A DNA stretch of 64,000 bases from Chitinophagaceae bacterium (lineage in GTDB: Bacteria > Bacteroidota > Bacteroidia > Chitinophagales > Chitinophagaceae). The position numbers and the translations under genes are program-made. The stretch spans positions 1 to 64,000 of the forward strand of contig JAIEQM010000006.1 in assembly GCA_019747705.1 (NCBI GenBank), written 5' to 3'. This document shows, piece by piece, positions 1 through 9,351 of this stretch. The notes beneath the pieces are model-generated. The model did no database searches, had not been told where the DNA came from, and saw nothing but the letters and a program-made list of their open reading frames with translations. The first letter of the stretch is position 1, and each line of letters begins with the position of its first letter.

Positions 1-118
1 ATTCCTGTTGCCAGAGTACAACGGCACTCATCAATTGGAATAACTCAGTTGAACATTTGCAAACAGTTCAATCATTCTTGTCATTCTGAGGAATGAAGAA
101 TCTGCAGGGCAATAGTTA
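1..118. other. Window edge, no gene seen
   Basis: No convincing reading frame is visible. The stretch around 78-112 (gtcattctgaggaatgaaga and what follows) resembles the one at 12413-12437, so it is probably a dispersed intergenic repeat. This judgement rests only on the two copies seen here. Confidence 0.4.
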
Positions 119-125
119 CTAAAAT

Positions 126-158
126 AAACGAGCCCCTGAAATTTTCAGGGGCTCGTTA
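126..158 (-). terminator. Terminator of the gldKLMN operon
   Basis: A near-perfect hairpin pairs acgagcccctgaaa with ttttcaggggctcgt just 16 bases beyond the gldN stop. On the minus strand it is followed by a run of T residues. The position fits a rho-independent terminator for the gld transcript. Confidence 0.8.
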
Positions 159-173
159 TGGAAATCAATTTTA

Positions 174-1268
174 TTAGTAAGACCAGAGGTCCTGCTCATA
201 GTTAAATATTTTTTCTTTGATATTATCACCTTCCAGCAAACGGAGGATGGGGTCTTTAATATAAGAACGCAATGTTCTGTCGTAAGGATTATCCAGCGTT
301 GACTTGGTAATATAGCTGCTGAATGCCCTGTTTTCAAAAAACTCTTCCCATGTCATCCTTGCACCATAGTTTTTACCGTTGAAGGCTTCATACTTTGCAA
401 GCAAAGGACGGCAATCAGGATAATATACCCAGAACATAGGAGCAAACTCAGGCTGACCAGGAATTAAATCCGTACCATCACTTCTTGTTACCCTTTTTAT
501 AGGTGCAATACCGAGAATACGCACAAACATTCTTGAAGATTCTTTGTCAAACACCCATTCTTCTTTGATGCGGAATTTGTAAATACTATCAGGATCTACT
601 TCTCTTGCCCGCACTTCATAACGTATCGTTTCACCTGTATTTAAATCAGCAACTGGTACGGTATCTAAACCACCACTGAAAGCTTCCATCACTTTTGTTG
701 GGGTTAATGGAGTTGTAAACCTGTCGTCCGAGGCATCAAATGCAGTGATATCCCTGTTACGAATTGCTTTTAACAAAATAGCAATGAAACGCTGGTTACC
801 ATTATCTTCATCAGCCGCATAGCGGAAGGGCATATTCATTTTCTCACGGGTATCAATTTCCCTCCACACCCGCTGACGGTAAACCGCATCATCTTCCCTG
901 ATATGTTCATAAGCCAACGGAGCCCGGTCTTTTACGAGGTTGCGTTCAATAGAAGCATCGTTCCTGAGTGAAGGCTTGATAGAATCCAATGCAGGGTTAC
1001 CAGATGATGGCACCACTACTATTGGAATATTTGCCTGAGGTTTATTTGTTTGCTGCTGCTGGTTATTATTGCCATACCCACTTTGCTGGTTTCCATAACC
1101 ACTCTGATTATTATTGGGAGTTGTTGGATTACCATAGCCTGATGACGGTTGGCCATAACCAGATTGCGGTCTTGTTTTTTTGGGTCTTGGCTTTTTCTGA
1201 GCCTGAGCCGCCACATTTAAAAACAAACTTGCTAAAACTAATCCAACACTTAGGTTCTTCATATTCAT
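174..1268 (-). CDS. gldN: GldN, gliding motility / type IX secretion protein
   Basis: GldN is a periplasmic partner of the GldK ring on the outer membrane and is needed for type IX secretion and gliding. This 364-residue protein has an N-terminal signal peptide (residues 1-23, ending AAQAQ). A low-complexity segment at about residues 35-75, rich in Gly, Tyr, Asn and Gln and built on SGYGN/SGYGQ repeats, comes next, followed by a conserved GldN domain with the NMPFRYAADEDNGNQRFI region. It is the last gene of the conserved gldK-gldL-gldM-gldN order, 11 bases downstream of gldM. Identification rests on the recognisable family sequence and synteny. The SGYG-rich linker looks unusually long and prion-like for the family. 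Confidence 0.95.
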   Translation of the reverse strand: MNMKNLSVGLVLASLFLNVAAQAQKKPRPKKTRPQSGYGQPSSGYGNPTTPNNNQSGYGNQQSGYGNNNQQQQTNKPQANIPIVVVPSSGNPALDSIKPSLRNDASIERNLVKDRAPLAYEHIREDDAVYRQRVWREIDTREKMNMPFRYAADEDNGNQRFIAILLKAIRNRDITAFDASDDRFTTPLTPTKVMEAFSGGLDTVPVADLNTGETIRYEVRAREVDPDSIYKFRIKEEWVFDKESSRMFVRILGIAPIKRVTRSDGTDLIPGQPEFAPMFWVYYPDCRPLLAKYEAFNGKNYGARMTWEEFFENRAFSSYITKSTLDNPYDRTLRSYIKDPILRLLEGDNIKEKIFNYEQDLWSY

Positions 1269-1279
1269 AGTGAAAAAGT

Positions 1280-2815
1280 TTAATATAGATTAAACGCCAT
1301 TGCCTGTAGTTTTCTTGTGTTTCCACCAGGTCCAACAGCTTTTATTTCGTCAATAACAACAGTAGTTCCCGGGCGGCATTTTTGTAAAAGATTCTGAACT
1401 GGACCAAATGAATTGCCCTGTACACCAGGTTGAACACCTGCGCCTTCAGGAAAACCAGCACCAACACAAACCATTGTATATCCAGTTACGGTAAAAGTAA
1501 CTCCCTCAAATACAAAATCTTTTAAATCTGCTCTAATACCTTGCTGGGCTTTAAATACACTGGCAGGGATACGGCCACCATTGCTCTGGCCAACCATTGG
1601 AGTTGGATCTGGTACCGTTTTTACTCTAAAATTAAAACTGGATGTTTTACCGCCTGCATTAACAGTTACGACAGCAGAACCAGGAGTTGATGGGTTGACA
1701 ATATATCTACCGGGGCCAATTTTTCTTGGACTTCCGTTATTGCAAGTAAGCGTAACCTGTTCATCTCCAACACTTCCTCCGGTTACCGCCAGTTCATTAT
1801 CCAATCCAATGTATAATACTTTTACTTTCTCAGCGCTTACAAAAGCACCGGTAGGTGTACCTACGGTATAATCAATTTTTGATTCTCTAACCTGATCTTT
1901 ACCATCCTGATCTTTGTAGCGGATTACAACCGGAACAGAGCCACCGCCACCGGCACTTACATTTGTTTTATAAACTGCCACCCCCTGCTCATTTAAAGGA
2001 ACGGAGCGGCCGCCAATTGTAATTTGAGGTAATGCATTTTTACTGAATGCTCCAATACCTGCACTGATTTGTAATTCCTGGCCTGGAAAAAGATAAGTAG
2101 AGTTGGCTCCAATAATTGGCTCATAGGTATCAAAACGAACTACCACCTGCCCTACTTTGTTATGAAATTCATTTACTAAACGGTTTTCTGATGTTTTTAC
2201 ATCATTTTGAAACTTGCTAAGCATCGTTAATGCAGCCACAGTTGGAGTCATATAAAAATAGGATTCTGACCAGCCAGACTGACCCATTTTCGTATTTTTC
2301 AATTTAGGAGTTTCTAAATTTATTGGAAGACTTGAAGCAAATTGCTTACCAATTTCAGGATCAATAGCGAGTAAAGCTTTTTTATATTCAGTTAACTTTG
2401 AAAGCAAGGTATCGCCTACTTTTTCTTTTACAAAAATCTTACTGGTAAAATTGGTATTATCTTCTTTGAAGGTTGAATTGGGATTAGCTGGATCGAAACC
2501 TGCTTCTATTTTAAGTTTCATTTTTAACCCCTCAATATAATCATATATGCCCGTGGTTAATATAACAGCCTGATCAGCCTTAGGCTTCCAGATTTTTGCT
2601 TTTTCCATTGTAGTGGGATCAGTAAGCTTTTCTTCAAACGACTTAATGATTGTTCGTGTAGAAGCGCCTACTACTTTGTTGGTAGATGTAAGGCTATTAT
2701 CAACCACTTTAAAAGCATTGATAATTTCTGCTGATACATTCAGCGCCAGCAATGCTGTAAGCACCAAATACATCAGGTTGATCATCTTTTGCCGGGGCTC
2801 TTTAGGTAGTGCCAT
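1280..2815 (-). CDS. gldM: GldM, type IX secretion motor protein
   Basis: GldM forms, with GldL, the inner-membrane proton-driven motor of type IX secretion and gliding, and reaches across the periplasm to the GldK/N ring. The 511-residue length fits the family. A single N-terminal transmembrane helix (about residues 11-30, LMYLVLTALLALNVSAEI) follows a short basic cytoplasmic tail starting MALPKEPRQKM. The rest is periplasmic, with the repeated Ig-like domains expected from known GldM structures. It lies between gldL and gldN in one minus-strand operon with short gaps. Confidence 0.95.
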   Translation of the reverse strand: MALPKEPRQKMINLMYLVLTALLALNVSAEIINAFKVVDNSLTSTNKVVGASTRTIIKSFEEKLTDPTTMEKAKIWKPKADQAVILTTGIYDYIEGLKMKLKIEAGFDPANPNSTFKEDNTNFTSKIFVKEKVGDTLLSKLTEYKKALLAIDPEIGKQFASSLPINLETPKLKNTKMGQSGWSESYFYMTPTVAALTMLSKFQNDVKTSENRLVNEFHNKVGQVVVRFDTYEPIIGANSTYLFPGQELQISAGIGAFSKNALPQITIGGRSVPLNEQGVAVYKTNVSAGGGGSVPVVIRYKDQDGKDQVRESKIDYTVGTPTGAFVSAEKVKVLYIGLDNELAVTGGSVGDEQVTLTCNNGSPRKIGPGRYIVNPSTPGSAVVTVNAGGKTSSFNFRVKTVPDPTPMVGQSNGGRIPASVFKAQQGIRADLKDFVFEGVTFTVTGYTMVCVGAGFPEGAGVQPGVQGNSFGPVQNLLQKCRPGTTVVIDEIKAVGPGGNTRKLQAMAFNLY

Positions 2816-2874
2816 TGTTTTCGGATTTTGGTTTTAGTTCTGGTTGGTTAACTTCATTTTGTTATCTGTTCATC

Positions 2875-3624
2875 TTAGCGGCCCTGCATGGCATTAATCA
2901 TGTTGCCATAAATACCATTGAGCGTACCCAGGTTCTTCGCCAGCGAAGAAATCTGGTTGTGTGCCGATTTAGCATCTTCCACACTGCCCTGCATCGCCTC
3001 AGATGCCTGAACTAAATTGCCATAAAATTTATTGAGTGCCTTGAGGTGGTTATTGGAATCCTGCAACTCCAGTTCATAAATCGTATTTAATGAACCGAGG
3101 TTCTTGGTCATCACCTGCACCTGCTCATGATAGTTCTTTGTGCTTTCTGCGGCTACATTAAATGAGTTTACTGAAGCGGCAGCCTGCTGGTAAGCATCTT
3201 TCATTTGCCCAACAACTGAAGCGGCTTCTTTTGTTTTGCTGCTTAATTCGCCAGTGGCAGAAACCACATCGCCCACTTCTTTAATACCACCAACAGTTGT
3301 ATTTAATTTCTGGAAATTATCACTTAAGCTGCGCAGACTGGAAGGCGTAATTTCAGCATCCTGCATCATTTTATCTAAGGAAGCAAGTGCAGGCGTGCCT
3401 GCTTTAACTGCTACTGCCGGGCCATGGTCACTTAAACCATATCCCTGGGTTGACAGGTAAGCATAAACTAAGAAGATACCGGCTTCTGTTAACAGACCGA
3501 TGGTGAGCATCAGGTCAGCAAATGAAAGGTGAAGGATTTTTGCCCACGCACCAAAGATTACTACTGCGGCGCCAATGGACACAATGATGTTTGAAATTTT
3601 TTCGGTTGATTGAGAAACTGCCAT
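2875..3624 (-). CDS. gldL: GldL, type IX secretion motor protein
   Basis: GldL is the inner-membrane partner of GldM in the rotary motor that powers type IX secretion. The 249-residue protein has two N-terminal hydrophobic helices (about residues 13-32 and 35-58) and a long, mostly helical cytoplasmic tail rich in Ser, Asn and Ala that is probably coiled coil. The family places a conserved membrane glutamate in the second helix, and TEAGIFLVYAY at about residues 47-57 is the obvious candidate. It sits between gldK and gldM. Confidence 0.93.
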   Translation of the reverse strand: MAVSQSTEKISNIIVSIGAAVVIFGAWAKILHLSFADLMLTIGLLTEAGIFLVYAYLSTQGYGLSDHGPAVAVKAGTPALASLDKMMQDAEITPSSLRSLSDNFQKLNTTVGGIKEVGDVVSATGELSSKTKEAASVVGQMKDAYQQAAASVNSFNVAAESTKNYHEQVQVMTKNLGSLNTIYELELQDSNNHLKALNKFYGNLVQASEAMQGSVEDAKSAHNQISSLAKNLGTLNGIYGNMINAMQGR

Positions 3625-3725
3625 AACTGTTGGTTTTAAAATAGTGATGATTCAATTACAGGAACAGTATTCAAACGAAATTTTGTTTGAACTGTTGCCC
3701 TGGGTATTTGTTTTTGGTAAATAAA

Positions 3726-5009
3726 TTATTTTCTGCCCCTCTTCATGCCCACGCCGGGTGCCAGGTCAATTACACAACGGAAACCGATATAAGATTTCGC
3801 CGTGTCCTGGTACTCATAGTTACGTGTGCTGGTTTGCAGGTAGTAGCCCACACTCTGCCAGCTTCCGCCACGTACCACTTTACGTTTCATACGGGGAGGA
3901 TCACTGTCTTTGGCATTGTAGCGGATGTCGGGGTTCATATCGTGTGCAAAGTTGTAACCACCTTCATAATAGAGGGAGCTGGTCCACTCAGCCACATTAC
4001 CGGCCATATTATACAACCCAAAGTCATTGGGCCAGTAGGCATCTGCACGAACAGTATAGAAACCACCGTCTTCAGGATAGTTACCACGACCGGGTTTAAA
4101 GTTGGCCATCAAACATCCTTTGCGGTTACGGAGATAATAGTTGCCCCATGGAAACATGGATTGTGAACGTCCGCCTCTTGCAGCATATTCCCACTCAGCT
4201 TCTGTTGGAAGGCGGTAGTTTGATTCGTTTGCGTAATTCTTGGAATCATTATAAGAATTCAGCAATCTTGAACGCCATGTACAGAAAGCGCTGGCCTGTT
4301 TCCAGGTTACACCCACTACGGGATAGTTCTGAAAGGCGGGGTGTGCAAAATAGCGCTGGCTCATAGGTTCATTGTAACTGTAAGAGAAGTCACGAACCCA
4401 AACCAGTGTATCAGGATAAATTTTTACAGGATTTTTAATGATGAATTTGGAGCGTGGCTCATTCGGCTTGCGGTAAGCAGCAGCTTTATAATCAACATAC
4501 TCTTCCTGGTAAATAAGTTTATCGGGGTCTATTTCCATTCTGCCGTTAATACGGTCGTCCGGAGCCATCATCATAGCGCCCAATTTTTCATTAATATTTT
4601 TCTCCTTCCAGATACCGGCCATTTTCTTCTGGTCCAGGTTATTGGTCTTGGGATCAATGTAACCGAGTGTGGTGGCGGCAACAGAATCCCTTACAGCATA
4701 CACAAACTGCTTATATTCTTTGTTGGTAATTTCTGTAATATCCATCCAAAAGCCACTAATGGACATCTGGCGGTTACGTGCTGTGTAAGAGTAATTCATA
4801 TCCTCGTCACTGGGACCCATGTGAAAAGTTCCCTGAGGAATGTGCACCATACCCAGGTGGGTTTTGTTGTTCATTTTGGCGGAATAAGTTGCGCCAACGA
4901 GCTGGCCATTGTTTGGGGTTGATTTACCGGCAGATTTGGATTTGCCACAACTTGCAACAAGTACGGACAGGGCTACGAAAGCGAGACAACTAAACAGTTG
5001 GTTCTTCAT
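3726..5009 (-). CDS. gldK: GldK, gliding motility lipoprotein
   Basis: GldK is an outer-membrane lipoprotein that forms the periplasmic ring of the type IX secretion system with GldN. I chose the ATG at 5009 because it opens a lipoprotein signal peptide ending LVASC (Cys at residue 21). An upstream in-frame start would add 35 residues and destroy that signal. The bulk is a formylglycine-generating-enzyme-like fold, shown by the YRLPTEAEWEYAARGG, NVAEWT, VRGGSW and GFRCV motifs. It is the first gene of the gld operon. The 427-residue length is normal for the family. Confidence 0.95.
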   Translation of the reverse strand: MKNQLFSCLAFVALSVLVASCGKSKSAGKSTPNNGQLVGATYSAKMNNKTHLGMVHIPQGTFHMGPSDEDMNYSYTARNRQMSISGFWMDITEITNKEYKQFVYAVRDSVAATTLGYIDPKTNNLDQKKMAGIWKEKNINEKLGAMMMAPDDRINGRMEIDPDKLIYQEEYVDYKAAAYRKPNEPRSKFIIKNPVKIYPDTLVWVRDFSYSYNEPMSQRYFAHPAFQNYPVVGVTWKQASAFCTWRSRLLNSYNDSKNYANESNYRLPTEAEWEYAARGGRSQSMFPWGNYYLRNRKGCLMANFKPGRGNYPEDGGFYTVRADAYWPNDFGLYNMAGNVAEWTSSLYYEGGYNFAHDMNPDIRYNAKDSDPPRMKRKVVRGGSWQSVGYYLQTSTRNYEYQDTAKSYIGFRCVIDLAPGVGMKRGRK

Positions 5010-5164
5010 TGTTAAGAATTTAATTTTCTTATAGGTATTGGTAAATGTAGTAAAACTCTGATGATTATTTGCTACATCATACCGCAATGCTACTATTAAT
5101 TTTTTAATAATCAAAATGTTTGGTTTGCTCTTTTCCGATAACGCAGTGCTGTATATTTTATTGT

Positions 5165-7234
5165 TTAAATTGCCCGTTTGAGCAAAATCCCAATGAAATC
5201 AGCGATTTCAGAAACAGGCGCTGCACAACTGTAGTTTTTACAAAGATAAAAATTAAGTGTTTCCCCTCTCGTGGTTTTACCATTCAAAAGCGGGAATTCA
5301 TCATTTTTACCGGCTGTGCCCTGGATGATCTTGTTGGGCAAATACAAGCCATTTACTGCATCCCTGCCCTGTTCAAACCCTTTTCCGGTTACCGCTATTT
5401 CCAAAAAGCCCTTCAGCAGGTTATAAAGATGCCCGGCCCATACTCCAAAAGAGGTGGGGTAGCGGGTGGTAGCCTGCTGTAAAGCACCGGTCATTGTAAT
5501 ACTTTGTTGCTGCCACTTTTTTTCATCAAACACAATACCCAGGTAATACAGATTGACAGCCATTACAGCGTTGCCGGAGGGGGTGGCCCCGTCATACATT
5601 TCTTTTTTTCGAACAATAATATCAGCATCTCCTTCCGGGGTATAAAAGAAAAAGCCCGTTTCGGGTTCCAAAAACAATTCAATAACGGTTTGCGTAAATG
5701 TTTTTGCTTTGATGAGGTAAGATGTGTCTGAGGTAATTTCCTGCAAAGCAATTAAAGCCTGAATGAGAAAGGTATAATCATCCAGGAAGGCCGGGTATTT
5801 AGCGGTTTTATTTTTACAGGTATGAAAGAGTTGTGATGAATCGTTTTGAGCAAATGCTGATAACAGAAAATTCATATTACTGATGGCCGTTTGCCGGTAA
5901 GCTTCAATACCTGTTACAGCAAATGCCTTGCTGTATGCCGTGTTCATTAAAGCATTCCAGCTTAATAATATTTTATCATCCGGCAAAGGGCGGATGCGCT
6001 GAAACCTTGCTGTTAATAATCGTTGTTTGCACCGGTGAACAGTTGCAAGAAATTCTTCTTGATTGAGTTGATGTTCTTTACAAAACAGCTCAGCCGGTTG
6101 TAATGTGCGTGGAATATTTACATGTTCCCGGTTGCCGTTTTCTGAAACATCATAATATTCACAAAACAAAGCCGCATCTTCTTTAAGCAATGCTTCCACC
6201 TCCTGTTTGCTCCAGGTATAATATTTGCCTTCCACTCCTTCACTGTCAGCATCCAGTGCGGAATAAAAACCATGTTCGGGCGAACGCATTTCTCTTTCAA
6301 TAAAATCAAGGGTTTCAATGATGGTGGTTTTATAAATTTCTTTTTGGGTGATTTGATAAGCTTCGCTCAATGCCATTACCAGTAAAGCATTATCATACAG
6401 CATTTTTTCAAAGTGAGGTGCCAGCCATTCATTATCTGTGCTGTAGCGTGCAAAGCCGCCGCCAATATGATCATAAATGCCGCCTTCCCGCATTTTATCC
6501 AAACTCAGGCAGGCTTGTTGCAATGCTTTTTCATTTTTGGTGAAATGATAATACTGCAGTAAAAAACGTATTACAAATGTTTGGGGAAATTTGGGCGCCC
6601 TGCCAAAACCGCCCCATACTTCATCAGCCTGTTTCATAATGGCTTCAAACATTTCATGCACAGATTGTTCCGGGAACAATTCTTCAACGGGTAGTGGAAT
6701 TTTTAATATCGCTTCAGCGCCAAAGGAGTTGGCATTTTGTAAATGATTTGTAAGCTGGCTTGCCTGTTCTTCAATTTCATCCCTTCGTTTGGCAAATGCA
6801 TCTGCCACTCCATACAATACTTCTTTCCAGCTTGCACGGTTGTATGCACGCACGGGAGGGAAATAAGTACCTCCATAAAATGGCTTTAAAGCAGGTGTAA
6901 GAAATACATTGAGCGGCCATCCACCGCTGCCCGTCATTGCCTGTACAGCGTCCATATAAATATGATCCAGGTCGGGCCGCTCTTCCCGGTCAATTTTTAT
7001 ATTAATGAAATGGCGGTTCATGATCTCAGCCGTTGCTTCATCTTCAAAACTCTCCCGCTCCATTACATGGCACCAATGGCAGGATGAGTAACCAATGCTT
7101 ACCAATATGGGTTTATCTTCATTTTTCGCTTTTTGCAATGCTTCTTCACTCCACGGATACCATTGAACAGGATTGTGCTGATGCTGTAATAAATAGGGGC
7201 TGGTTTCTTTTGAAAGAAGATTGGTATGCTGCAT
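5165..7234 (-). CDS. DUF255 thioredoxin-domain protein (YyaL/SPATA20 family)
   Basis: This 689-residue protein belongs to the family with an N-terminal thioredoxin-like domain (DUF255) and a C-terminal six-hairpin glycosidase-like barrel. Visible hallmarks are the N-terminal [19 protein letters not shown] motif, the CHWC active-site motif at about residues 52-55 ([16 protein letters not shown]), [11 protein letters not shown], and GGTYFPP. No signal peptide is seen, so it is probably cytoplasmic. The biochemical role of the family is poorly defined, and thiol redox activity is inferred from CxxC. It is monocistronic or separate from gldK, with about 50 bases to the gldK upstream region. Confidence 0.93.
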   Translation of the reverse strand: MQHTNLLSKETSPYLLQHQHNPVQWYPWSEEALQKAKNEDKPILVSIGYSSCHWCHVMERESFEDEATAEIMNRHFINIKIDREERPDLDHIYMDAVQAMTGSGGWPLNVFLTPALKPFYGGTYFPPVRAYNRASWKEVLYGVADAFAKRRDEIEEQASQLTNHLQNANSFGAEAILKIPLPVEELFPEQSVHEMFEAIMKQADEVWGGFGRAPKFPQTFVIRFLLQYYHFTKNEKALQQACLSLDKMREGGIYDHIGGGFARYSTDNEWLAPHFEKMLYDNALLVMALSEAYQITQKEIYKTTIIETLDFIEREMRSPEHGFYSALDADSEGVEGKYYTWSKQEVEALLKEDAALFCEYYDVSENGNREHVNIPRTLQPAELFCKEHQLNQEEFLATVHRCKQRLLTARFQRIRPLPDDKILLSWNALMNTAYSKAFAVTGIEAYRQTAISNMNFLLSAFAQNDSSQLFHTCKNKTAKYPAFLDDYTFLIQALIALQEITSDTSYLIKAKTFTQTVIELFLEPETGFFFYTPEGDADIIVRKKEMYDGATPSGNAVMAVNLYYLGIVFDEKKWQQQSITMTGALQQATTRYPTSFGVWAGHLYNLLKGFLEIAVTGKGFEQGRDAVNGLYLPNKIIQGTAGKNDEFPLLNGKTTRGETLNFYLCKNYSCAAPVSEIADFIGILLKRAI

Positions 7235-7307
7235 AATTCCTGTTTATGGTTCTCTTTTGCATTTATTGTTTTGAACTGCATCACTGCTGTTTGCAGTGCA
7301 GTACAAG

Positions 7308-7335
7308 CCCGCCCGGCTAATGCCTTTCGGACGGG
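7308..7335. repeat. GC-rich palindromic repeat
   Basis: This imperfect palindrome begins CCCGCCCGGCT and ends CGGACGGG. It matches the second half of the insert found inside the tRNA-Arg copies at 29593-29648 and 29996-30051, so it is a member of the same dispersed repeat family. It lies between the DUF255 gene and hemD. Confidence 0.7.
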
Positions 7336-7483
7336 AGTGCGGCCCCGCATCAGGCGGGACAGGCGCAAAGGTGACGCCATGAAATGCCCATAAACCTAAA
7401 TACAAACTTGAGATGATTATGGGCATACTATGTGGCAAAAAATTAAAATAAAAATGAACACATGAAATACAATGGCCGGTTCA

Positions 7484-7515
7484 AAAAAATAATGGTTCGC
7501 TTTAAACGAACCATC
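7484..7515 (-). terminator. Terminator of hemD
   Basis: The 8-bp perfect stem ATGGTTCG/CGAACCAT has a 7-base loop, and on the minus strand it is followed by seven T residues. It lies 36 bases past the hemD stop. Confidence 0.8.
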
Positions 7516-7550
7516 AATATTATTACAAAAGAACAAGAAAAGAGTTGTGA

Positions 7551-8336
7551 TTATTTACCCTGTGCCGCCAGAAATTTATCCAGCGCTGCCACCATACTTG
7601 GGGTTTGTGGCTCCGGCGCTTTGATCTGCAGTTTCAACCCTGCTTCTTCTACGGCCTTAAATGTGTTGGCGCCAAATGCCCCGATAAAAGTTCCGTTTTG
7701 CCTGAACTTTGGCAGGTTTTCAATCAGGCTTCTTACACCGCTGGGCGTAAAGAAACAGATAACATCATAATTACCCGTACTCACCAGTTCTTTTATATCG
7801 TTACTCACAGTTTTGTAAAGTATGGGCGTTGCAAACTCACAGTTATGATTGCGGAGCCACCCGGTAATTTCATTATCCAGGTTTTCACTGCAGGGATACA
7901 GGAAGCGTTCGTTGCTTTTGTGTTTGTTGATGACATCAAACAAGCTTTTATTGGTACCATCAGCGCCATAAAAAACTTTGCGCTTACGGTACAAAATAAA
8001 TTTTTGAAGATAGAGCGCCACTGCTTCAGTAATGCAGAAATACTTGGTTTCCTGGGAAATGGTGATCCGCATTTCCTCGCAGGTGCGGAAGAAATGATCA
8101 ATAGCATTACGGCTGGTAAATATAACAGCGGAGTAAGAAGGAATGTCAATCTTTTGTTTCCGGAATTCTTTGGAAGGGATGCCTTCAATACGAATGAATG
8201 GCTGAAATGCCAGTTGCACATCGTACTTCCTGGCCAAATCAAAGTACGGCGATTTTTCAGAATCGGGCTTGGGCTGGGTAATTAAGATGTTCCGAACTTT
8301 TGTGGTCGAGCTATCTTTCTGGCCTTTTTTATCCAT
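7551..8336 (-). CDS. hemD: Uroporphyrinogen-III synthase
   Basis: HemD cyclises hydroxymethylbilane to uroporphyrinogen III in tetrapyrrole biosynthesis. The 261-residue protein shows the two-domain fold typical of the family: the N-terminal ILITQPKP strand with VIFTSRNAIDHFF, then the C-terminal YDVICFFTPSGVRSLIENLP segment and FGANTFKAVEEAGL. Sequence conservation is low across this family, so the call rests on these motifs and length. A TACCTTTG promoter element lies 22 bases upstream. The heme-chaperone gene hemW is nearby but on the other strand. Confidence 0.85.
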   Translation of the reverse strand: MDKKGQKDSSTTKVRNILITQPKPDSEKSPYFDLARKYDVQLAFQPFIRIEGIPSKEFRKQKIDIPSYSAVIFTSRNAIDHFFRTCEEMRITISQETKYFCITEAVALYLQKFILYRKRKVFYGADGTNKSLFDVINKHKSNERFLYPCSENLDNEITGWLRNHNCEFATPILYKTVSNDIKELVSTGNYDVICFFTPSGVRSLIENLPKFRQNGTFIGAFGANTFKAVEEAGLKLQIKAPEPQTPSMVAALDKFLAAQGK

Positions 8337-8357
8337 ACCTGGTCAGGAAAATTTTGG

Positions 8358-8365
8358 CAAAGGTA
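8358..8365 (-). promoter_or_regulatory. -7 promoter element of hemD
   Basis: TACCTTTG on the minus strand fits the Bacteroidota consensus TAnnTTTG and ends about 22 bases before the hemD ATG. Confidence 0.5.
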
Positions 8366-8376
8366 GGCAGAATGAA

Positions 8377-9306
8377 TTAAAAATAGCGAATCAAAACTTT
8401 GTAAATCAGCAACAAGGGGGCGATTTCGAACGCCAGGAAGAAAATAAAAAAATGAAGCCGGCTCACTTTTACTGCCGTTTGTACCGGCTGGTAAGCCCTG
8501 AGAAAGCGGTACAGAAACAAACCCACTACCATCACCAGTGAAAGGGTAATTGTAACAGCTGCAATTGGAGCGCTTGCAAATGCAATAATGACAATAAAAG
8601 GAAGAATGGCAACGCCGGCCACTTTATTGATAAGAAAAACGATAAACGTATAGGTATCAGTAGCCGTGCTCATACTAAACAGCCAGCCGCTAAGTTTTAA
8701 AAACAAATACTTGCCCAGGTACAGCAGCATGATGCTCAGAGATGCCCCAACAGGAACCATCCATCCCGGCACCTGCAATGAACTTTTAAAATAGACTGAC
8801 AGTAAATAAACATACATACCAAATGCAAGTGCAAAAAACAAATTGAACAATAATGATTGCAAACCGCTCTGCACCAACTGTTCTTTAATCTGGTTTACTT
8901 TTAAGGAAGTGCGGAAAAAGAAACGGAACAAATCACTGAAATACCTGGAGTACGTGAGACGGATAGCTCCAAACAACAGCAGCAAACCCAGCAGATAATA
9001 AAACAGCCAGTCTTTATTTACTGATACTTTGGGCTGCTGAATAACAAACAAACCGGGTGATGTGATATTGATCTTTGAGAGTTTTTGAAGTATATAATTC
9101 CTGCAGGAATCATAACTGAGCTTTGAAAATGCTTTTGTTTGCTGATGAAGACTGTCAACCGCTGAATCTTTTGCAGCAACCGGCTGTTGAAGAACGGAAT
9201 CCTGTTTTGGAACGGGTAACGACTGAATGGAAGAATCCTGTGCATTTACCAATAAATGCAACATCAGCAGAAAACCCAAAAGAAACAAACAACGCATTTG
9301 CTGCAA
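8377..9306 (-). CDS. DUF4271 membrane protein
   Basis: This 309-residue protein has a signal or first membrane segment (residues 4-22), a periplasmic Ser/Gln-rich stretch, and then about six hydrophobic helices from residue 100 onward, including WLFYYLLGLLLLFGAIRL and AIRLTYSRYFSDLFRFFF. Its pattern fits DUF4271, a Bacteroidota membrane family usually encoded just upstream of hemD, as here (40-base gap). Function is unknown. The neighbour relation suggests cotranscription with hemD. Confidence 0.75.
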   Translation of the reverse strand: MQQMRCLFLLGFLLMLHLLVNAQDSSIQSLPVPKQDSVLQQPVAAKDSAVDSLHQQTKAFSKLSYDSCRNYILQKLSKINITSPGLFVIQQPKVSVNKDWLFYYLLGLLLLFGAIRLTYSRYFSDLFRFFFRTSLKVNQIKEQLVQSGLQSLLFNLFFALAFGMYVYLLSVYFKSSLQVPGWMVPVGASLSIMLLYLGKYLFLKLSGWLFSMSTATDTYTFIVFLINKVAGVAILPFIVIIAFASAPIAAVTITLSLVMVVGLFLYRFLRAYQPVQTAVKVSRLHFFIFFLAFEIAPLLLIYKVLIRYF

Positions 9307-9351
9307 AAATAGGTGCGTATGAATTGTAAAAGAGAAAGCATAAAATCTTTC

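Larger units (their letters stand above)
7235..7550. other. Intergenic region with palindromic repeat, duplicated leader and hairpin
   Basis: No gene is visible over 316 bases. It contains a palindromic GC-rich repeat (7308-7335), a hairpin pairing atgcccataa near 7383 with ttatgggcat near 7417, a leader sequence almost identical to one at 59284-59322, and the hemD terminator. Each is listed separately. Confidence 0.6.

Noticed and set aside
7462..7770. Plus-strand ORF opposite hemD with a plausible leader in front
   Set aside because: It lies antisense to hemD and the hemD terminator. The codon pattern is that of a shadow frame, and the leader is a copied sequence.
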